Shown piece after piece: positions 58,602 through 64,000 of a DNA stretch of 64,000 bases. This DNA comes from Mycosarcoma maydis (taxonomy: Eukaryota; Basidiomycota; Ustilaginomycetes; Ustilaginales). Numbering within the stretch: the first letter of the stretch is position 1; each line of letters opens with the position of its first letter. The position numbers and the translations under genes were made by a program. Below the pieces are notes generated by a model. That model saw only the letters and a list, made by a program, of their open reading frames with translations. It did not search any database and was not told the DNA's origin. The DNA lies in contig NC_026500.1 in the NCBI RefSeq assembly GCF_000328475.2, positions 62,001-126,000 on the forward strand. Reading direction: 5' to 3'.

Positions 58602-61028
58602 CTACTGGTACTGCTGGCTGGCATACTGGAGCTGGTGCGACTGGTACAGGGCTGATGAGGACAAGGCGGGGTGTGCAGGGTGGCTCGCTGGTCCGGACGC
58701 GCCGTGTGGGGGTGCAGCGTAGTGCGGGTAGCCACCTGCAGGCTGTGCGGGCTGCGCATAGGCGTGCTGTGGTGGCGTGTACGGAGGATAAGCGTGCTGA
58801 GCATATGCGAGAGGTGCGGGACTATGCGCATAGAACGATGTCGCCGCGCCCAAGTGGAGGCTCGGCTGCGACTGTGGCAGCGACTGCTGAGACCCCGGGA
58901 TCGGCGGCAAAGGAGACGCCGACCTGCCGGGCGCCCAGCCGTTGACCTCTGCGGGTGCCGTCGGAGCATGCGCAGCCGCAGACGAATACACGTATCCGCT
59001 CGGCATGCTTGCCATCGCATTCGTATGAGTGGCAGGTGCAGGTGCATATGACGGCTGAGCAGCCTGCGACCCGGACGCCAGTCCACCATGCCAGCCACTG
59101 TGCGACTGCGAGTGCGAAAGCTGATGAGGCTGGTGTGGCGCCGTCGCCGATGGTTGCGCAACCTGCTGGTACAGGTGAGACGCATAAGGCTGCGGCGGCG
59201 GCTGTGGCTGTGGCTGTGGCTGCGACGGCTGTGGTGCTGGAGCCGCCGACGCAAGCGAGGTAGAGCTTTGCGTCGATGGCAACGGACGCGGCACATGCGC
59301 CTGCTGTGGTGGCTGACTGTACGGCGACACGATCGGCGTATACGTCGGTGCCGCAGGCGACGAAGAGCGAGCCGGAATCGACGGCGGTTGCGCCAAATGT
59401 GCACTGGCTTGTGGTGCGGGCGGCGGCGGCTGCGGCTGCGGCTGCGGCTGCTGCTGCTGCTGCTGCTGTTGCTGATAGTATGTCTGTGCATTGACGACCG
59501 ACGGCGTCGACGCATTCACATGCGCCGGTAAACTGGTGCTGTACTGCGATAGAGCTGAAGCGGGTCGCGCTGCGGGCGATACAGGTCTCTGCACATCTGC
59601 TTCAAATCCCGCATTGGGGGGAGGTGTGTACAGTGAAGCAAGATGAGCGGGCGCTTGGTAGATGTGCGACTGCGGTGGACGCTCTTCCGCAGCCACGGGT
59701 GTCGGAGGCGGCAAAGGTTTGTCCAGCGTAGCTGTCGAGTGTCCAAAGCCCATCTTTGACAATGACTGCGTCAGCTGGTCTGCACCAAAGTCAGGCTGCT
59801 GCGTGTGCTTGTAGGCGATGGGGATCTGAGAGACCGACTGCGGACGAGGCAGACTGTACTGCTGCTGTTGCTGCTGTTGCTGCTGTTGATGATGATGATG
59901 ATGATGCTGGGAGATCGTCGCTGGGCGAACAGTGGCATACCGATCGTCACTTGGCTCGACTGCGTTGCCGTGAGCAATGTACTGGCTGCTCTGAGATGGC
60001 GCCATGGAGTGCTGCGAATAATAAGAGGCAGAAGGCGTAATCGAGTGGCCGAATTCGGAGGGCATCGGTGTGGCGAAGCTGTTGCGTCTCGATCCACCAG
60101 CAGCAGCGGTAACGCTGTGGTAAGAAGACGAGGGAGGTACGGGACTCGTGGAGCGCGAAATGCTGGCAGGTGCGTAGGCGGGTGTATAGGCGTCCAGATT
60201 GGCGAGCGAGGAGCTGGGACGAAGCGTAGTGCTGCCGAGATCGTGCATGGTCTGCGAATGGGACATGGCGGAAGGCGCTCGGTGAAGCGTGGCTGCGAGA
60301 CTCGAGCTGGAGATGCTGCTCGACATGCGGTTGTGTGTAGTGGTCACAGCCGAAGTGCCACCAGGTCGCATCGAGGCGGGAATGGGAGGATGGTCTCCTT
60401 TGGGTTTGTTGGGTTTGGGAGGGGAAGCGGAGCCATCTTCGAGGCGCGAGAAGGAGCCTGCACCTCCGTACGTGTCTGATCCGGAAAGCATAGGCTGCGA
60501 AGATGGCCTTGACTGCTGCTTCTTGGGAGGCGCAGCGGACGAATAAAAGGTGAGCTCGAGATAGACTTCACCGGCATAGCGATCTTTGGCTTTGATAGTG
60601 ACCCACTCGTCGAATTCGCCTGTTTGGAGCGTTTCGGTGAGGTCGACGAGACCTTCGCCGATGAACTCGGGCTCTTTGCTGTCATCGGCGTAACAGGCTA
60701 CCTTGAGCACCTTTTTGCCTCCCTTGGCTTTGGTGGCAGAGGTAGCTTTGGATCCGGAGCTGGAGCCGGAGCCGGAGCCAGTTCCATTGGTCGAGGTTGC
60801 TGTGAGCGCATCTTCCATATCTTCGTAGACCTCGAAATGAAGCTGTTCATCCCATGTCGGATGCTGACCACCTCGCTTGTCTGGCCTTGTCTTTTGCTGT
60901 TCCTGGCCCATGCTGAGGACTGTGTACGGATCTTGCTTTCCAATCGACTTTTTGTTCGGCAGGTTGCGCGCCTTGAGGACGACGCACACGAGTGTGCCCT
61001 TGTGGACAGGCTCAGTAGATGGCGGCAT
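58602..61028 (-). CDS. C2-domain cytokinesis protein (Fic1/Inn1-like)
   Basis: It is 808 residues from the first ATG at 61028; the frame upstream opens with TTG and is probably leader. An N-terminal C2 domain spans residues 11-162 (GTLVCVVLKARNLPNKKSIG, KQDPYTVLSMG, HPTWDEQLHFEVYED, then VLKVACYADD, EFIGEGLVDLTETL and YAGEVYLELTFYSS). It contains a Gly/Ser-rich loop insert at about 78-105. The remaining 640 residues are Pro/Gln/Ser-rich with many PxxP stretches suited to SH3 partners. This matches Fic1 (fission yeast) and Inn1 (budding yeast), which link the contractile ring to septum synthesis through Hof1/Cdc15 and Cyk3. The family link rests on domain layout; another C2 adaptor is possible. 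Confidence 0.78.
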   Translation of the reverse strand: MPPSTEPVHKGTLVCVVLKARNLPNKKSIGKQDPYTVLSMGQEQQKTRPDKRGGQHPTWDEQLHFEVYEDMEDALTATSTNGTGSGSGSSSGSKATSATKAKGGKKVLKVACYADDSKEPEFIGEGLVDLTETLQTGEFDEWVTIKAKDRYAGEVYLELTFYSSAAPPKKQQSRPSSQPMLSGSDTYGGAGSFSRLEDGSASPPKPNKPKGDHPPIPASMRPGGTSAVTTTHNRMSSSISSSSLAATLHRAPSAMSHSQTMHDLGSTTLRPSSSLANLDAYTPAYAPASISRSTSPVPPSSSYHSVTAAAGGSRRNSFATPMPSEFGHSITPSASYYSQHSMAPSQSSQYIAHGNAVEPSDDRYATVRPATISQHHHHHHQQQQQQQQQQYSLPRPQSVSQIPIAYKHTQQPDFGADQLTQSLSKMGFGHSTATLDKPLPPPTPVAAEERPPQSHIYQAPAHLASLYTPPPNAGFEADVQRPVSPAARPASALSQYSTSLPAHVNASTPSVVNAQTYYQQQQQQQQQPQPQPQPPPPAPQASAHLAQPPSIPARSSSPAAPTYTPIVSPYSQPPQQAHVPRPLPSTQSSTSLASAAPAPQPSQPQPQPQPPPQPYASHLYQQVAQPSATAPHQPHQLSHSQSHSGWHGGLASGSQAAQPSYAPAPATHTNAMASMPSGYVYSSAAAHAPTAPAEVNGWAPGRSASPLPPIPGSQQSLPQSQPSLHLGAATSFYAHSPAPLAYAQHAYPPYTPPQHAYAQPAQPAGGYPHYAAPPHGASGPASHPAHPALSSSALYQSHQLQYASQQYQ
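59865..59903. repeat. Triplet tract coding for Gln and His runs
   Basis: CTG/TTG followed by ATG triplets, read on the opposite strand as a His run then a Gln run in the C2-domain protein. Confidence 0.85.
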
Positions 61029-61861
61029 GGTGGGCGAAAAAAGGAGCAAAAGGAGCTCAGGCACCAATAGGACAGTCGATCGGGAGATACCTGCGAGCTG
61101 AAACGAAGGAAAGCGTCGAGATGAGCGGTTCACTGGTTCACTGCAGCATGCGTACAAGAGACACGGATGTAGGCGGTCAGAGAGGTATACTGCTCGTTGT
61201 GCAAGCAGACGCGATAGCAGATGACAGGGGGAAGGGAGCGACGACGCCAAAGCAAGCTCTAAATCTGTTCAGGACAGAAGAGGTAAAGGTGTGCAAAGGA
61301 TGTGTCAAGGGGTGTGGTGATGGAGAGATCTCAACGCTCGACACTCACTGACTGTGGGTGAATGTGTGCACAGCCTGCCAGCCTGCCTGCCTGCCTGCCG
61401 CTTGGACTTTTTGGTGTTGATTGAGACATACACACAAACACACTCACACTCGTGACTCGTGACTGTGAATCACGAATCGTGAATCGTGAATCATGAATGT
61501 TGATGCCATACGCGCGGGTTCTGTTCACGGTTCATGATTTTTAGTTACCTGTGTTAGACTTTATCTCTAGCCATTATAGGATAAACATACGACCGCCAAT
61601 CATGAATCACGAATCGTGAATGAGACCGTGGTTCGTGTTGTGCAGCATCTAGCGCAAGGCCACTCACCACTTGTACGCCTCAGCATTCACGATTAGGTGC
61701 AAGTCAGAGGAAAGGAGAGGCTCTGTTCAGTATGCCCTAGTAGGGGGAACGACCAACAAGACAAAGGTGACTTGCAAAAGGAAAATACAGGATAGAAATA
61801 CAGAATGATGCAAGCCGAAGCGCAAACTGAATCAACTTTACCGAGAGGCTGAGCACGCTGA
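61029..61861. repeat. Spacer with heptamer units and a CCTG tract
   Basis: Leader of the C2 gene on the left and 3' flank of the metalloprotease gene on the right. A GCCT tetramer tract lies at 61375-61399. Heptamer and CTCACGA-type elements lie at 61448-61500, 61600-61622 and 61685-61695. No gene is supported. Confidence 0.55.
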
Positions 61862-62908
61862 TCAGGGTGCTCTAGGTGTCCTGCGCCCATTCTGAGATGC
61901 AGCTTTGGCAGCACTGCCGCAACTTTGTTCGATTTCTTGCTCTTCGCGCTCCAGTCGACGCATGGTAGCTTCTAGTATACGCTGTCGACGCTCTGTTGCG
62001 CTGGCTGAATCCTCTGGATTGCTTGTGCCGCCTCCTAGTCGGTGACCGTTGCTGATACCGTGGGCAAGCGCCGGGGCCAAGGGCTCATACACATGGCCCT
62101 CGACGAGCGAATGTGTACTGTCCTGCTTTGCACGCTCAAATGCTTCTATCTGCGCATTCAGCTTGCTGTTGAGAATCTTGAACTCGGGCGGATGGTCCGA
62201 GATCCGGTTGTGCGCCAGTTCGTGCACGAGCACCCGACGAGTCGTCTTGTAGTCTCGGAATCCTTGAGCATCGTCGGTACGGATTCGCAGCAAGATGCGC
62301 TGACCAGCATTTTCATTCAAACCTAAAAGGCCTGGATGCTCCCATGGCAACAGCTCAGTGAGCGAGCCAATGCGAAATCGATGTAGCTCGCAAATGTGCA
62401 GGATGCCTGGGTCTCGACTCAGCCTAGTCAGGTAGTCGATCACCTTACCATGAAGTGGCGACGAGACTGGTGTGGACGGATGCGCATAGACCGATCCGAA
62501 CGGAGAGACGGTGGCTTCTGCCCGTGAAGTATTGCGAGCCTTTGTGCCATGAAGCAGGCTTGGATGGTATTGACGTGGAGCATTGCGTTTCTGCAGCTCG
62601 ATCTCGTCTTGGTACAGTCTCTCGAGCTCCTGCGATGAGGGTCCCAGCACCGTCAGCTTGGTGCTGGGGCTGCTAGAGAGTCCCACCTCTGCAAGCGTTC
62701 GCTGATCCGTGTTGGCATCTCCGTCGCAGTGGCTGTTCAGATCAGCGATAGCTGCACTTCGTGGTACCAGCAGCTTTTGCTTATCTCGAGGAACGAATAC
62801 GAGCTCTTGAATTGCCTGACGCAGTTCCGATACGGTGGTGGTGGGTAAAAGCGCTTGGATCGTGTGCTCTTGCTTGCGATGCACAAAGGTGAGATCAAAC
62901 GAGGCCAT
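61862..62908 (-). CDS. Ubiquitin-like / WLM-domain metalloprotease (Wss1 family)
   Basis: It is 348 residues from an ATG. Residues about 1-90 form a ubiquitin-like domain (LTFVHRKQEHTIQALLPTTT, then VSELRQAIQELV). Residues about 95-290 form a WLM domain: HFRIGSLTELLPWEHPGLLG-like text (about 177-196), LNENAGQRILLRIRT, FRDYKTTRRVLVHELAHNRI. The zinc site is HELAHNRISDH (229-239), the HExxHxxxxxH pattern of Wss1/SPRTN-type proteases that clear DNA-protein crosslinks. Near the C-terminus, residues 308-318 (RQRILEATMRR) nearly fit the Cdc48/p97-binding VIM pattern Rx5AAx2R. UBL-WLM proteins of this layout are known in fission yeast and plants. A DNA-repair or SUMO/ubiquitin-linked protease role is inferred. 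Confidence 0.9.
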   Translation of the reverse strand: MASFDLTFVHRKQEHTIQALLPTTTVSELRQAIQELVFVPRDKQKLLVPRSAAIADLNSHCDGDANTDQRTLAEVGLSSSPSTKLTVLGPSSQELERLYQDEIELQKRNAPRQYHPSLLHGTKARNTSRAEATVSPFGSVYAHPSTPVSSPLHGKVIDYLTRLSRDPGILHICELHRFRIGSLTELLPWEHPGLLGLNENAGQRILLRIRTDDAQGFRDYKTTRRVLVHELAHNRISDHPPEFKILNSKLNAQIEAFERAKQDSTHSLVEGHVYEPLAPALAHGISNGHRLGGGTSNPEDSASATERRQRILEATMRRLEREEQEIEQSCGSAAKAASQNGRRTPRAP

Positions 62909-64000
62909 GGCGAAAAACTCTCCAAACTTGACGGATGGGTGTATCGAGCTAGGCAGAAAAAGGGAGCCGTGACGTTGACGGCGTCATCTGAGCTGGTAGG
63001 AAATGATGTTGACAGGCGTAAGAGAGATCCTTGACCAGCCAAGACAAGAAGAAGAAGGAGAACATTAACAACAACTTCTTGCTCAGCTCAAAAAAAAGTC
63101 GTGAGTCTCACAACAGTCTGTGAGTGTGGCGCGGCCTCCGCGGCAATTCACACTTGGGGGTGGAGGTTGCCTGTCGACCCGCGTGGCCCGTGGCGTACAG
63201 CCTCGACTGATAAATGTTAAGTTCCTACTTGTCGGCATCGTGAATGACTCGGCCGAAAGAACGTTACTTTGCTACCGTAACGCTTTTATCGGACTCAAAG
63301 AACCGACTGAAGATAGGGCAGCGGCTTCGCTTTGGTGACCGCTCCAGTGGCAAGGCGTGTAGCGGGCTGCGACTTGGGACATGCTTCTCGTATTGCAGAG
63401 GTGGCACAAGTGGCAGAGGTCGGCAGCCCCTGAGACCTGATTGGCGCGCGTCGTGGGGAATTCGTGATTTTTCCGGCGAGTGCAGCTGCTTCGGTTTAGC
63501 GAGTCTCGCTGAGTGTCGCTGGAAACGTGCACATCCTTCCGCGTTGGCTGTAGACTTTGCTAGCTCCTCCCGCCTTTGGTTGCCTGTCCTTTTGTTCGGA
63601 AAGCAAATTTGAGAAGACCAATCACGAATCGTGGCATCCAAAGTCGCATCGACGCAGCCAAACAGCTGGAAAAAAAGGTCCATAGCAACGTTTCAGTAAC
63701 TTAGACGCAGATGCACACCGCATGCTCAAGCCAACGCTTACGCTTCGCCGCACTGACAATCCAAAGAGACTTATGCTGTAAGGACAGATGCTGCGGGGAA
63801 AGGTACCAAGACGGACGCGCGCACCGACAGAGACAGCCTCGCATAGACATCAGCAAAATAGCAAGCTAATCCGGCCTCAGCGTTAACAGTGGTGTACCTG
63901 TCCCTGTTCCTGTACGGTGTCGACGTTTTTGTTTAACCGGAGCGTAGAGTTGCGAGGCGCTTGGTGCTCGAGTAACTCACAACTCCGGTCACTCGGCTTC
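62909..64000. other. Terminal spacer
   Basis: The first 150 bases are the metalloprotease promoter side. I see no supported gene in the remaining kilobase. A 139-codon minus-strand frame (63264-63683) has poor composition and spans a heptamer pair at 63621-63635. Tandem TGGCAGAGGT/TGGCACAAG-like text lies at 63400-63420. Confidence 0.45.

Noticed and set aside
57965..59515. 516-codon minus-strand frame rich in Arg, Ser and His
   Set aside because: It lies opposite the CWC21 RS domain and in an alternate frame of the C2-domain gene. Its composition is the mirror of those repeats and it has no domain.
61029..61250. 74-residue N-terminal extension of the C2-domain protein
   Set aside because: Opens with TTG; the C2 domain starts 10 residues after the ATG at 61028, and a potential splice donor lies within the extension, suggesting a leader.
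63264..63683. 139-codon minus-strand frame near the window end
   Set aside because: Starts with ATG but spans heptamer repeats and has no conserved features; gene status not supported.

Overview
This looks like about 64 kb of nuclear DNA from a basidiomycete fungus, most likely a smut (Ustilaginales, Ustilago/Sporisorium type). The evidence is as follows. The genes carry few, short introns with GTAAGT-like donors. The proteins are long and rich in Ser, Ala, Gln and His runs. Every recognisable product is a eukaryotic, mostly fungal, family. The spacers are strewn with a 7-bp unit (ATTCACG or its complement CGTGAAT). The organism is inferred from style, since no search could be run. The first plausible ATG was chosen wherever an open frame began at a non-ATG codon.

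Layout. 0-10 kb: nicotinamide riboside kinase, the COPII GTPase Sar1, the cap-binding protein eIF4E, the TFIID subunit TAF8, a Cdc25/rhodanese-like phosphatase and a crotonase-family enzyme. 10-19 kb: a small secreted cysteine-rich protein (candidate effector), a 1343-residue low-complexity coiled-coil protein, and the wreck of a short-chain dehydrogenase gene. 18.9-22.9 kb: one unbroken 1327-codon frame that reads an Slt2-type MAP kinase and then an Elongator Elp5-like protein. 23-28 kb: a gene-poor 5-kb stretch. 28-38 kb: a bZIP factor, the branchpoint-binding protein BBP/SF1, TAF9, mitochondrial ribosomal protein uS14m and a Gemin2-like protein. 38-49 kb: an MFS transporter, heme A synthase COX15, the ER-shaping protein Yop1 and mitochondrial ribosomal protein bL19m. 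49-64 kb: CCR4-NOT subunit Not3, an 851-residue Ser/Pro-rich protein, the spliceosome factor Cwc21, a C2-domain Fic1/Inn1-like cytokinesis protein and a UBL-WLM metalloprotease.

Most genes are housekeeping and act in gene expression (TFIID, spliceosome and snRNP assembly, mRNA decay, cap binding, Elongator) or mitochondrial function (COX15, two ribosomal proteins, possibly the phosphatase). There is no operon-like logic. Genes lie on both strands in divergent and convergent pairs. No rRNA, tRNA, CRISPR array or intact transposon was found.

Most worth checking are the MAP kinase-Elp5 read-through frame with its atypical TGY/DLG activation segment, the small secreted Cys-rich protein, the decayed dehydrogenase, and the dispersed heptamer family that fills the spacers but is nearly absent from coding sequence.
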